Shown here one piece after another: positions 50,201 to 54,742 of a stretch of DNA of 64,000 bases. Location of the stretch: NCBI GenBank assembly GCA_028829895.1, contig CM054179.1, forward strand, positions 31,093,117 to 31,157,116, in the 5' to 3' direction. The position numbers were made by a program, and so were the translations under genes. The notes under the pieces are model-generated. The model did not search any database and was not told where the DNA came from. It was given only the letters and a program-made list of their open reading frames with translations. How positions within the stretch are numbered: position 1 is the first letter of the stretch; the number at the start of each line of letters is the position of its first letter. The DNA is from Sinotaia quadrata (lineage: Eukaryota > Mollusca > Gastropoda > Architaenioglossa > Viviparidae).

Positions 50201-50460
50201 TTCCGCTGAATCAAGCCAGTTAAATAATGATTTTTAGATCATGTGCCTTAAGTAACACTTTTTAGGAACTGTTTTTGCTGTTAACATTATTACTTTTTTT
50301 TATGTTATTTGACAGAGAGAAATGTAATGTATATAATTATAAATGTTCTATTTCCATCTTTAGACTTTCAGAAACTCAGACCAGGAAGAGAAAATCTGCA
50401 CATATGACCACCAGCAGTTCATCAAGCAAACGAACAAGGCACAAAAATTCAGAAACATGA
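183..50460 (+). CDS. TOPBP1: TOPBP1 orthologue, C-terminal 653 residues (17 exons)
   Basis: Whole-gene entry. TopBP1 is a nuclear scaffold of BRCT domains that acts in replication initiation and activates the ATR-ATRIP checkpoint kinase. The 17 exons (183-332, 3769-3852, 7659-7727, 8127-8522, 13862-13944, 15461-15510, 23279-23351, 24905-25016, 27574-27646, 30375-30499, 34849-34942, 38605-38711, 42598-42720, 46286-46407, 48568-48637, 49418-49551, 50364-50460) join in frame with GT-AG introns and no stop before TGA at 50458. In fragment numbering, residues 1-101 are BRCT6, about 102-390 the linker with WDDPT at 296-300, about 393-480 BRCT7, about 523-605 BRCT8, and 622-653 a basic tail with RKRK and KRTRHK, likely nuclear localisation signals. 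The length agrees with the stretch from BRCT6 to the end of vertebrate TopBP1. The 5' exons are outside the window. The family call is very secure; a few linker exon edges are less so. Confidence 0.95.
1201..1364. mobile_element. hAT-type non-autonomous element (MITE), 164 bp
   Basis: The termini are CAACGTTTCCGCTAA at the left and, on the other strand, CAATGTTCCCTCTAA at the right, an imperfect 15-bp inverted repeat with CA...TG ends. It is flanked by a perfect 8-bp duplication GTCAGGAC (1193-1200 and 1365-1372). An 8-bp target duplication with CA/TG termini is the signature of hAT transposons. There is no coding capacity, so it depended on a transposase supplied elsewhere. Confidence 0.8.
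2755..3095. repeat. Diverged alternating tandem repeat
   Basis: Two motifs recur in order: a TGGATTTGYGCTTCA...TTTGACTACA block (about 2815 and 2990) and a TATAATTTCAGTRATTTT...CTTCATCATTCC block (about 2926 and 3040). The arrangement suggests an old duplication of a unit of roughly 110-170 bp. Confidence 0.55.
3769..3852 (+). CDS. TOPBP1: TOPBP1 exon 2 of window: second half of BRCT6
   Basis: Twenty-eight codons, phase 0 on both sides, acceptor attttcag and donor gtatgt. It reads [14 protein letters not shown] and then VSPHWLYE. The W of PHWLYE is the conserved alpha3 tryptophan of the BRCT fold. Confidence 0.95.
3853..7658 (+). other. Intron 2
   Basis: About 3.8 kb of AT-rich sequence with short homopolymer runs. 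No transposon termini, tandem array or coding exon was recognised. Confidence 0.8.
7659..7727 (+). CDS. TOPBP1: TOPBP1 exon 3 of window: end of BRCT6
   Basis: Twenty-three codons, phase 0, with a strong acceptor (T-run then tcctgcag) and donor gtaaat. It reads [20 protein letters not shown], matching the conserved end of BRCT6, which in vertebrates also closes with a short Tyr-Asn-Pro segment. Confidence 0.92.
7728..8126 (+). other. Intron 3, with a 43-bp direct duplication
   Basis: Short intron. GTAGAAAATTCTTATTTA and the following bases occur twice in tandem, starting at 7807 and 7850 (43-bp period). Confidence 0.75.
8127..8522 (+). CDS. TOPBP1: TOPBP1 exon 4 of window: linker after BRCT6
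   Basis: 132 codons, phase 0 at both ends, acceptor atatttag and donor gtaagt. The start [19 protein letters not shown] leads into a polar, low-similarity linker without a fold I can name. This is the least conserved part of the protein, so it rests on the open frame, splice signals and continuity with its neighbours. Confidence 0.85.
10130..12092 (-). mobile_element. CACTA-type (CMC superfamily) DNA transposon, 1963 bp
   Basis: Both ends carry the perfect 12-bp inverted repeat CACTATGTAACA, flanked by the 3-bp duplication TTA (10127-10129, 12093-12095). The related LTR copies at about 16142 and 54865 show the uninterrupted site: reverse-complemented they read GTGAGACTATTAGTCAG, which matches this locus once the element and one TTA are removed. 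CACTA ends with a 3-bp duplication indicate the CACTA/Mirage/Chapaev group; which branch is open. It carries a decayed gene on the - strand and is more CpG-rich than the host intron. Confidence 0.8.
10370..11787 (-). pseudogene. Decayed transposon protein, two exons, frameshifted, with internal deletion
   Basis: Read on the - strand, exon 1 (about 11787-11503) holds a cysteine-rich N-terminus with [19 protein letters not shown] and [13 protein letters not shown]. It splices with canonical signals (donor gtaaac, acceptor ttacag) into exon 2 (11279-10370), which begins [20 protein letters not shown]. Exon 1 needs a frame change near 11640, and exon 2 changes frame near 11180, after CYFCMVNPK. 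The rest runs open: an acidic region, [29 protein letters not shown], then GERFHQDI and [20 protein letters not shown] at the C-terminus. From memory of this transposon-associated family, a large central block normally lies between FIDSSSRS and SFVAVV; here they abut, so it looks deleted. Not functional. Confidence 0.7.
13508..13705. mobile_element. hAT-type MITE, 198 bp
   Basis: The left end reads AGGGGTCACCAACACGGTG and the right end, on the other strand, CAGGTGTCACCAACC, an imperfect inverted repeat. It is flanked by a perfect 8-bp duplication TCTAACCA (13500-13507 and 13706-13713), as expected for hAT. It is distinct in sequence from the element at 1201-1364, so at least two hAT families have been active here. 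Confidence 0.82.
13862..13944 (+). CDS. TOPBP1: TOPBP1 exon 5 of window: linker
   Basis: 83 bases between acceptor ttacag and donor gtaagt. It enters in phase 0 and leaves two bases (AA) that complete an Asn codon with the next exon. It reads [20 protein letters not shown], resembling the short helical stretch of the TopBP1 linker before the ATR-activating region. Confidence 0.82.
13945..15460 (+). other. Intron 5
   Basis: It contains a diverged tandem duplication of about 116 bp (14292-14516; both copies share TTTTGCATTRGTTATAT and TCTTTGAAAA) and an (AT)n run. Nothing else was recognised. Confidence 0.8.
15018..15070. repeat. (AT)n microsatellite
   Basis: Uninterrupted alternating AT of about 50 bp, in intron 5. 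Confidence 0.95.
15461..15510 (+). CDS. TOPBP1: TOPBP1 exon 6 of window: basic linker
   Basis: Fifty bases between acceptor tttgcag and donor gtgagt. It completes an Asn codon and reads [16 protein letters not shown], a Lys/Ser-rich linker. It leaves one base (T) that joins CT of the exon at 23279 to give Ser, so the phases agree across a 7.8-kb intron. It is short and poorly conserved, so less certain than the BRCT exons. Confidence 0.72.
15947..17021. mobile_element. Solo LTR (copy B), 1075 bp
   Basis: It begins TGTGGTGGAG and ends GGTGTCACA, so it has TG...CA termini. It is flanked by a perfect 5-bp duplication AGTTG (15942-15946 and 17022-17026). It has two relatives in the window (8714 and 54743) and no coding sequence. 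TG/CA ends with a 5-bp duplication and no internal region are what recombination between the two LTRs of a retrotransposon leaves. The family (Gypsy, BEL or other) cannot be told, and the transcriptional direction is unclear. Confidence 0.78.
17060..17625. repeat. CCAGATATCC / TATTGCC repeat cluster 1
   Basis: A diverged array in which TATTGCC, TATCCAGATATCC-like words and AATACAACACAG-like words recur every 30-45 bp. The same family makes a second array at 20395-21290, about 2.8 kb downstream in the same intron. Confidence 0.8.
18425..19830. repeat. Diverged direct duplication, about 550 bp per copy
   Basis: Blocks at about 18425-18990 and 19270-19830 share ordered matches: a C-run, TTGTACAGYATCAT, an ACTCRGRAACT word, CTACAAGTYTGAATTAT, an AGTTAATTAGCTTC-like word, and a GTGYTGAGCAYAATT-like word. 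Spacing is about 850 bp. No coding frame survives in both copies, so I read it as an old duplicated non-coding block or two adjacent copies of one repeat. Confidence 0.65.
19991..20216. repeat. Long near-perfect inverted repeat (100-bp arms)
   Basis: The left arm 19991-20090 and right arm 20117-20216 are reverse complements with about two mismatches, separated by about 26 bp of AT-rich loop. The arms contain TCTTTCCTCAGACTTATAA and its complement. Transcribed as part of the intron, it would fold into a hairpin of about 100 bp. No target duplication or known transposon terminus was recognised. Confidence 0.85.
20295..20385. repeat. Dispersed GTCTGGAATTT repeat, copy 1
   Basis: A run of GTCTGGAA-type words ending TTGTGTCAGGAACTCTGG. 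A second copy is at 28071-28155 in intron 9, with the same order of words. The family is not recognised. Confidence 0.6.
20395..21290. repeat. CCAGATATCC / TATTGCC repeat cluster 2
   Basis: Same motif family as 17060-17625, with recurring CAGTATTGCCCTATC, CCAGATATCCAAT and TATGGATAGTTATCC words, many units diverged. It also contains a short TATATATCTAGATAGATTAG stretch near 21060. Confidence 0.8.
21364..21778 (+). pseudogene. LINE-type retrotransposon, decayed 3' end of the reverse-transcriptase ORF
   Basis: The frame reads [20 protein letters not shown], then an in-frame 81-bp (27-codon) tandem duplication of the same words (starts 21371 and 21452), then [16 protein letters not shown]. After a stop and frame changes it ends [20 protein letters not shown] before TAG at 21776. 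These words match, from memory, the C-terminal tail of non-LTR retrotransposon polyproteins common in marine invertebrates. The reverse-transcriptase core is absent: a 5'-truncated, frameshifted remnant. Confidence 0.7.
22516..22768. repeat. Tandem triplication, 85-bp unit
   Basis: Three head-to-tail copies start GTTTACATTTATAYTAAAAT at 22516, 22601 and 22686 and end TTACATTGTCTGCAACC. They differ at only a few positions each, so the expansion is fairly recent. Confidence 0.9.
23279..23351 (+). CDS. TOPBP1: TOPBP1 exon 7 of window: ATR-activating motif WDDPT
   Basis: 73 bases between acceptor tttccag and donor gtaagt. It reads [18 protein letters not shown] and then DDPTC. In human TopBP1 the tryptophan of the equivalent WDDP motif (W1145) is required for activating ATR-ATRIP; the matching residue here is W296 of the fragment. 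It enters with two bases completing Ser and leaves CG, which completes Arg with the next exon. Confidence 0.92.
23352..24904 (+). other. Intron 7
   Basis: AT-rich, containing a decayed hAT transposase fragment on the - strand near 24.54-24.77 kb and a hAT-like terminal word (GGAGGTGGGCAAACTTT) at 24328. An open frame at 23346-23651 merely continues exon 7 into the intron and is not a gene. Confidence 0.8.
24543..24765 (-). pseudogene. hAT transposase fragment (C-terminal dimerisation region)
   Basis: The - strand from 24720 down to 24543 reads [19 protein letters not shown] then [20 protein letters not shown], a stop, and PNFDKLV. This is the C-terminal dimerisation motif of hAT transposases of the ZBED5/GTF2IRD2-like type (YxCEQTFS...MK.NKS..RS.LTD..L...L.I). 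About 40 bases upstream the frame shifts from [27 protein letters not shown] at 24328 resembles a hAT end and may be the 3' terminus. Only a remnant. Confidence 0.7.
24905..25016 (+). CDS. TOPBP1: TOPBP1 exon 8 of window: end of ATR-activating linker
   Basis: 112 bases between acceptor ctgttcag and donor gtaaaa. The first base completes Arg; it then reads [19 protein letters not shown] and ends [11 protein letters not shown]. The charged stretch directly after WDDPT parallels the vertebrate protein, where a similar acidic/basic helix follows the motif. Confidence 0.9.
25017..27573 (+). other. Intron 8
   Basis: AT-rich. It holds an unassigned - strand open frame (26149-26385) and a pair of similar segments at 27246-27323 and 27447-27520 sharing CATTGATAATTAC and TTTTTTAGTAGAC, then an A-run and CGATGCC. 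Nothing else was recognised. Confidence 0.75.
26149..26385 (-). other. Unassigned open frame, 78 codons
   Basis: The - strand frame reads an acidic stretch ([20 protein letters not shown]). Its conserved-looking part is preceded by tttctccccgcag, a plausible splice acceptor. I do not recognise the protein. It could be a terminal exon of an unidentified nested gene, a transposon remnant, or chance. Transcript evidence would decide. Confidence 0.2.
27574..27646 (+). CDS. TOPBP1: TOPBP1 exon 9 of window: linker before BRCT7
   Basis: 73 bases between acceptor ttattcag and donor gtaagt. It reads [19 protein letters not shown], a Ser/Thr-rich disordered linker, in phase with both neighbours (phase 0 in, one base G out). 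No sequence match beyond frame and splice signals. Confidence 0.78.
27647..30374 (+). other. Intron 9
   Basis: AT-rich; the second GTCTGGAATTT repeat copy lies at 28071-28155. Nothing else can be named. Confidence 0.8.
28071..28155. repeat. Dispersed GTCTGGAATTT repeat, copy 2
   Basis: Relative of 20295-20385: GGTCTGGAATTTTAAAAAAA, GTCTGAAAAAGATCTGGAAA, then CTTGTCAGGAATCCTG. Confidence 0.6.
30375..30499 (+). CDS. TOPBP1: TOPBP1 exon 10 of window: entry into BRCT7
   Basis: 125 bases between acceptor ttgacag and donor gtaaat. The first two bases complete Ala; it then reads [20 protein letters not shown] and ends [13 protein letters not shown]. The hydrophobic PVVLISGL is the beta1 strand of BRCT7. 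Confidence 0.9.
30500..34848 (+). other. Intron 10
   Basis: It holds a recent 93-bp tandem duplication (31278-31463) and a G-run/C-run near 32640. The part from about 32.3 to 34.3 kb is less AT-rich than the rest and may be an unclassified repeat, but I find no termini or recognisable protein. Confidence 0.75.
31278..31463. repeat. Recent 93-bp tandem duplication
   Basis: Two head-to-tail copies (31278-31370 and 31371-31463) start TCTCATAACTGATCAATTTA and differ at a single base (ACTAGCG versus ACGAGCG). Confidence 0.95.
34849..34942 (+). CDS. TOPBP1: TOPBP1 exon 11 of window: BRCT7 core
   Basis: 94 bases between acceptor ttgacag and donor gtaaga. It reads [20 protein letters not shown] and then [11 protein letters not shown], the alpha1-beta2-beta3 core of BRCT7. 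It leaves one base, G, completing Gly. The last 35 or so bases of this exon are homologous to the minisatellite in the following intron. Confidence 0.96.
34906..35515. repeat. Exon-derived minisatellite spanning the splice donor
   Basis: Unit 1 (34906-34948) is the end of the BRCT7 exon plus the donor. Unit 2 starts at 34949 and repeats its first 30 bases exactly (CAACAGTTTGATCC...CACACACCTT). Several degenerate units follow to about 35110. Then about ten well-conserved 38-39-bp units run to 35515, each built on AGTTGGACCCTGTATG and TACACCACACCTTGTAGTG, recognisably the same motif as the exon. Long open frames in this stretch on both strands are produced by the repeat and are not genes. Confidence 0.88.
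34943..38604 (+). other. Intron 11
   Basis: It starts inside the exon-derived minisatellite and contains a 2171-bp terminal-inverted-repeat element (36060-38230). The remaining pieces (35516-36059 and 38231-38604) are AT-rich and show nothing recognisable. Confidence 0.82.
36060..38230. mobile_element. Terminal-inverted-repeat DNA element, 2171 bp, possibly hAT-like
   Basis: The left end CATACCTGCCTACC and the right end, on the other strand, CAGACCTGCCTACC match at 13 of 14 positions. TCTTTG flanks both sides (36054-36059, 38231-38236). CA...TG ends suggest hAT, although hAT normally duplicates 8 bp. The first 430 bp are CpG-rich, with a short - strand open frame at about 36140-36290 and GGCGGCCA near 36450; the rest is AT-rich. 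A related terminal word, CATACCTGTCAACTCTCCC, stands alone at 49983. No transposase was recognised. Confidence 0.62.
38605..38711 (+). CDS. TOPBP1: TOPBP1 exon 12 of window: BRCT7, second half
   Basis: 107 bases between acceptor tgatag and donor gtaagt. It completes Gly and reads [20 protein letters not shown], then [15 protein letters not shown]. The W of GRWVLHKSY is the conserved BRCT alpha3 tryptophan. In the human protein the BRCT7-8 pair binds phosphorylated BACH1/FANCJ. Confidence 0.96.
39915..39946 (+). mobile_element. Helitron-like 3' terminus (tentative)
   Basis: GAGCGAAGCCATGGGCTTAT can form a small AAGCC/GGCTT hairpin and is followed closely by CTAGT, as in Helitron 3' ends (hairpin then CTRRT). 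About 260 bp further, ATCTACATATATAAAAGCAT (around 40205) resembles a Helitron 5' end. The base after CTAGT is A rather than the expected T, and no Rep/helicase coding was seen. Confidence 0.3.
41285..41700. repeat. Minisatellite with a 172-bp higher-order unit
   Basis: Subunits all start CTTCARTAGYATGTTTGTCA or close variants but have three lengths (61, 45 and 66-68 bp). They occur in the order 61-45-66 at 41285, 41346 and 41391, and again as 61-45-68 at 41457, 41518 and 41563, followed by another long-type unit at 41631. A degenerate unit precedes at about 41222. Open frames here on both strands are repeat artefacts. Confidence 0.9.
42239..42350. repeat. 62-bp tandem duplication
   Basis: AATCAATTGATTTATRTAGA and the following bases through TAAAATTAGTTTA occur at 42239 and again at 42301 with one difference in the shared part. 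Confidence 0.92.
42598..42720 (+). CDS. TOPBP1: TOPBP1 exon 13 of window: BRCT7-BRCT8 connector
   Basis: Forty-one codons, phase 0 on both sides, acceptor ataacag and donor gttagc. It reads [20 protein letters not shown] and ends [17 protein letters not shown]. The EEDxEWG start and the AxxxWRxK helix match the inter-domain helix of TopBP1 BRCT7-8. Confidence 0.95.
43464..43754 (+). pseudogene. piggyBac-type transposase fragment (N-terminal part)
   Basis: The + frame reads an acidic [11 protein letters not shown], a stop at 43502, then [13 protein letters not shown] and, further on, [20 protein letters not shown] followed by MCAVFQQ. The F..LLFP..LL.DI..RTN.CA pattern is the start of the piggyBac-type transposase domain. 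Similarity ends soon after, and a TGA closes the frame at about 43757. No termini were found. Confidence 0.5.
44222..44282. repeat. (TG)n microsatellite
   Basis: About 60 bp of uninterrupted TG dinucleotides in intron 13. Confidence 0.97.
46286..46407 (+). CDS. TOPBP1: TOPBP1 exon 14 of window: BRCT8, first half
   Basis: 122 bases between acceptor ttgctag and donor gtgagt. It reads [20 protein letters not shown] then [26 protein letters not shown] is BRCT8 beta1, and [14 protein letters not shown] is alpha1-beta2. It leaves AG, which completes Arg. Confidence 0.96.
46661..46770. repeat. Perfect 49-bp tandem duplication
   Basis: ATTCAATAATTAGAAGAGTA... at 46661-46709 is repeated identically at 46710-46758, with the start of a third, diverging unit. 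Zero differences imply a very recent event or an assembly artefact. Confidence 0.93.
46980..48240. other. CpG-rich intronic block, unclassified
   Basis: This block has many CpG dinucleotides (GTGCGGTCGTTCC, GCTACGATCGTTAG, GACGTCGTG, ACCTACGCG, CTCTCGGTACGTC, CTTCGACCCGGC) against an otherwise CpG-poor, AT-rich intron. There is no long open frame and no clear terminal repeat. Possibly a recent non-autonomous insertion or an unmethylated regulatory stretch. Confidence 0.4.
48568..48637 (+). CDS. TOPBP1: TOPBP1 exon 15 of window: BRCT8 middle
   Basis: 70 bases between acceptor attgcag and donor gtacaa. The first base completes Arg, then [20 protein letters not shown] and LSE. ATHAFVE is the BRCT8 beta3 strand, where vertebrates have a similar ATH-hydrophobic run. 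Confidence 0.93.
48638..49417 (+). other. Intron 15
   Basis: AT-rich, no repeats or motifs recognised. Confidence 0.85.
49418..49551 (+). CDS. TOPBP1: TOPBP1 exon 16 of window: BRCT8 end
   Basis: 134 bases between acceptor actgtag and donor gtaaga. It reads [38 protein letters not shown], then [17 protein letters not shown] is BRCT8 alpha3; as in vertebrate TopBP1, the usual BRCT tryptophan is absent here, so its lack is a family feature and not damage. It leaves AA, which completes Lys. Confidence 0.95.
49552..50363 (+). other. Intron 16
   Basis: AT-rich. One transposon-terminus-like word, CATACCTGTCAACTCTCCC, occurs at 49983 and resembles the left end of the element at 36060; no partner end was found. 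Confidence 0.75.
50364..50460 (+). CDS. TOPBP1: TOPBP1 last exon: basic C-terminal tail and stop
   Basis: 97 bases after acceptor atctttag. It reads [20 protein letters not shown] and ends [11 protein letters not shown] before TGA at 50458-50460. The two basic clusters fit a nuclear localisation signal; human TopBP1 likewise ends in a Lys/Arg-rich tail. Confidence 0.93.
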
Positions 50461-50640
50461 TAATAATTACTTAAACAAATGAATGCAGTACAAAGATTAG
50501 AAACACAAAAGTAAATTGAGGCTCATGAAGCTAAATGAACATGGCATATAAATTAGAAACATGAAAATAAGGCTAATGAACATGTTAATAGTTCTTCCAG
50601 CAAATAAACATCATCAAAATTAGAAATAGAAAAACATTTT
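50461..50640 (+). terminator. Probable 3' UTR and polyadenylation signal of TOPBP1
   Basis: AATAAA at 50603-50608, about 145 bases after the stop, is followed at about 50637-50657 by a T-rich run (TTTTTCCTCTTTTTTTCTC) and TTTTTTTGTGG. Hexamer plus downstream U/GU-rich element is the expected animal poly(A) arrangement. Alternative signals further on lie beyond a transposon remnant and are less likely. Confidence 0.5.
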
Positions 50641-50929
50641 TTCCTCTTTTTTTCTCTAGTTTTTTTGTGGCTGAAAGATCTTGCACTGTATTGAATCACT
50701 TTGAATTCATAGCAGCAATCCTTTTTCTCATTAACAAACAAGATGGCCTTGTGAGGTGAAAATATGATTGATCATTTTTCTTACAAACCTACTGGTACTT
50801 CTTACATATCTACTGATACATTCTTACAGAATGTAAACTTGACAAACAGTTAATATTCATTTATTGTAGAAAGCTGAAGGAGATTGAACAGTTTCATTAT
50901 CATCTACATTCTAAAAATCTTAGTCTTTT

Positions 50930-52560
50930 TAATGGTGGAATGGGTGGAGCTCTTGCAAGGATTTCTGCTGATGAAGTTGAAGGAATACTAGCTGATGGAA
51001 ATTTGAGATGCTGTTTTCTTTAAGAGGGAAAGCATTGAAATTTGCCTCAGGGGTTGGCTGTTTCTTTCCCTTACAATTCTTTGTAGCATGCAGTATTGTT
51101 TAGATCACCTGCATTTACTTTGTAATTTTTTCACAAATGGAATCAATCCTCTCTGCTGCCTTCCCCATTTCCAAATGATTGATAGCTTCTTCCATTTCCT
51201 TGGTTGTCATTTCTCTGAGCACAGCAGGACTATGATGAGAATTTAATTCCTCCTTGGAAAACAGCCTTCTTTGCTCTTAAATTAAAAGTAGATTACTGTT
51301 AGCCACATTAGGAGAACCAACATTCTCAGGCTCAACTGTCAATGCTAATTCCCTTGCTATTTCCACAAAATTTGTAGTGACTTCCTGCACCAGATTCTCA
51401 AAGCCTTCAAAATCATTCATAAGTTGGGGAATTAGCTTCTCCCAAACACCTTGGAATGTCCTTTCTTTAACCTCCTAGGCATCCAAAATGGTGAAGCCTT
51501 TCCAAAATGTTTTCAATTTATTTCCCTGTCTATGGCGTTTAGAGCCTTAGCAAAAGTTCTTAGATAATAAGACTTGTATGCTGTGATTAGACCTTGATTC
51601 CATAGACTGCAGCAATGAAGTTCTATTTACAGGCAGAAAATCAATATTAATATCAATTAGACCTCTAGGAAATCTAGGGATACTGTCTGCAAGAAGTAAA
51701 ATCTTGAAAGGAATTTTCTTTTCTCTGCAGTAATCCTCAACAGTAGGCTGAAAATAATCAGTGAACCAAGTTGTGAAAAGATTACTAGTCATCCAAGCTT
51801 TTGAATTAAATTTGTGATAAACAGAAAGGCTATTTTTATTTTTATTGTGCATAATTCTTCTTGGCTCTATGATTCTCTGAGTGATAAAATCATCATAGGT
51901 TTTATAACTACAATCACCAGCTTTCATTAGTCTTAACAAGAGTTTGTCTTTTGCAGCTTTGAAATCAGTCATTGACTTCTTTTAAAAGTCCCTGAAGGCA
52001 TCTTCTTCCAAAACAGGGCTGTTTTGTCCTCGTTGAAATTCTGCTGCTTAGTTTATTCACCCTCTTAGCTAGCTCAGATTTTGTGCAGCTTCAGTATCAA
52101 CACTACCTGCTTCACCCTACACTTTGATGCTGTGGAATTGGCTTCTTTCCATACACCTGTCAAACCAGCCTCTACTAGCTGTGAACTTTTCTTAAGCAGC
52201 TTCCTCACCTCATTCAGACTTCATAGCTTTGAAGAGACCTAGAGCCTTGTCCTCTATGATGGCTGTACTTAAAAAGCACATAATGACAGGTTTGATCCTC
52301 AGTCCACACCAATAAAATATTTTTCACATCTGTAATAAAGCTATCATGCTTTCTAATCATTTACACTTTTAATTTCTTTAACCCCTTTGTCCTTTGCTGT
52401 AATAATTATAATCACTGTGCTCATTATTCTCACCTGGCTTTTGTCCTGTCTCAGCATTCACTAAACCGTGTTCACTTAGTCTTATCACTTGTAAATTTGC
52501 ATTTAAAATAAGAGGGTTACAATTCCTCTTTTTCTCACTAGAAGATTTGGATCTCATTAT
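50930..52560 (-). pseudogene. Tigger/pogo-type transposase, decayed
   Basis: Read on the - strand with several stops and frame changes. The N-terminal part (near 52480) has VIRLSEHGLVNAETGQKPG, like the pogo DNA-binding helices. ASRGWFDRC (about 52170) fits the CENP-B-type second HTH. An open stretch at 51972-51547 holds KAWMTSNLFTTWFTDYF, EKKIPFKILLLADSIPRFP and NRTSLLQSMESRS, the DDE core of Tigger elements. The tail (about 51470-51150) has a VWEKLIPQLMNDFEGFE-like run. The aspartate in LLLADS is kept; the expected MDQG is MESR. No terminal inverted repeats could be placed. It begins about 470 bp beyond the TOPBP1 stop. Confidence 0.78.
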
Positions 52561-53060
52561 AATTTAAGTAAAAGTTCACTTGTGTATATAATATGACAAG
52601 TTGAAAATTTTAGAGAACACTGAGAGATTTATATACTATAACAAGTTGAAATGTTAATGAACACTGAGTAATGCAGAACGATTAAATGGAGGGAGCAGAC
52701 TGATTCATTAACATTAAGATGGTGTTCGACTCCAATTTCAGACTCTATTGGTGATCATGGTTTGGCCAAAAAGCACCATAGGAGCGAAGAATATGCCAAA
52801 AATGCGAAGAAGGGTTATTAAGAGAAGTGCCTTAAAGTGGGTTCTCCTGTACTGGTACTTTGTGGTCTTACAGAATTACTGGTACTTTGTCTTCTTACTA
52901 AATGTCTTCTCAATATGTTGTTTATTTTTATTTTTATATTAAATATTTGACACGTTTGAGATTACCTCTCCTGACTTCATTTCAAAAATGAGGTTTTGGT
53001 AGATAAAGGCATGTTGCTTGATCAGTAAAACCCTCTTAAATAAAAGAGAGCTAGTTAAAA

Positions 53061-54742
53061 CATGAGTTGGGTCAATAAGTTTACATAGAAGTATTTTAAT
53101 TATGATGTTGGTCAATTTTGTCTATCTTGCTCAAAGTAAAGCATTTTCAGAAATGAAGAATTGGTGAGACTGAACTTTGTAATAACTAGACTATTTCTTT
53201 ATCTTTTTTTCTTTTTTTTAAGCGTCAGTTGAACCAGCTTTTGGAATGTACAGCATTTCCCTTTTTATGATCCTATTCAGGTGTTGGACTTATGAATTGT
53301 ACACTGCTTATTCATTCAGTGTAAAATAAAGACTGGAAATATTGTACAGCATATCCTTTTTATGATCTTATTAAGTACTGGACTTAAAATGTACACTGCT
53401 TATTCATTCAATGTAAAATAAAAACTGGAAATATTATTATTTTTGTATGTATAAAAATAAGAGTAATAAACAGTTACCAAAATCAAGAGTAAACTGCTAT
53501 ATTTTTTCTAGCATTTAGGTGTAATTGTCATGGGAAAGTGGGTAAATAAAATTACTAAGAACAATATGGTGTGATTTGCTTGTAATTGTAATATTCTTTG
53601 ATTGCTCCAGAATTTGATTAAATAATAAAATATTACTTTTAAATACTATCTTAAACAACAACAAAATGTTTGTTTTTAGATAAGGTCACTCTCATTTATT
53701 GTTAGGTAAAAGAATACATTTTAAAATCTTTCTATAAAATTGTATTTTGGGGTAGTGATGAGAAATGGTCTCATAGGAACCAAAATAGATTATTATAAAT
53801 CTGGATCTTTTATAAGTTTTAAACAGATTAAATTAAAAATAGTTGAAAAAAAGCAGCATAAAATAAAAATATATGCTAATTGATTTAGATGTGGCTTCAC
53901 TTGTTCTGTAAACACAAGCCCACAATATTACAATTCTGATCCTTTTAATTTTGTTTTTGGGGAGAGATGCTAAGTTATAATTTTATTACAAATTATGAAT
54001 TTAATCTGTTTAGAATTTACAATGAACAAGATTCATCAGTTTATTGTTTGGCTTCAGCAGGTGTTTCTATGGATTAATCAAAATGTTTGCTGGTACACTT
54101 TGAAAAGGGTATGTGTGTTTTAATCTTAGAAAAGTGCAGTTTTCTATTTTTTTTCATAAATAAACTTATATAGTTCTCAATACAAAATTATATAAAACTG
54201 TTAATTACTGATAAATAAAAACGTTTAACAAAGTCTGTATAAATATTTACTAAAATATATTGCTATAATTATAAATAATGATGACTTAATAGGGTACTTA
54301 TATTTATATAAGTTCTGCACATATTTACAGTATATACCCCTAAAATATGAAGCAAAAGTCTTCATACATACTGAAGACAAAGGTAGTAAAACAAATTTAT
54401 GAATTCACATGCATAAAACTAAATAAACCTTTGTACATGATGAAACAAATAAATATAGTGGATTTACATATATACAGATTGTATCTTTACAATATTTTGC
54501 AAATGACTCCAGCTCTTTATGTACTGGCTCAAAAGTCATCACATTCCAGGTAGATGGATCCTGTCGCTGGGAATGGAATGGGAGGGAGAGGAGGAAAAAG
54601 AGGAAAGAATTAAGAAGTCAATAATCAGCAGTCATCATTTGTCACCAAGTTGGGAAGGGATGTAAAAGACTGTGAAATGGAGACATCATAATTTGTTGCT
54701 AATGTCACATCAACGTCACCAGTCACATAAATTTATTCAGTC
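53061..54742. other. Intergenic stretch with a 96-bp duplication
   Basis: AT-rich. A 96-bp unit beginning GTACAGCAT occurs at 53248 and 53344; each copy includes CACTGCTTATTCATTCA and a AAAATAAARACTGGAAATAT word, so AATAAA is duplicated (53325, 53417). Nothing else was recognised. Confidence 0.7.

Noticed and set aside
53023..53050. CAGTAAAACCCTCTTAAA as a Tigger/pogo terminal repeat
   Set aside because: It resembles a pogo-type end but points the wrong way to be the right end of the remnant at 50.93-52.56 kb, and no partner end was found.
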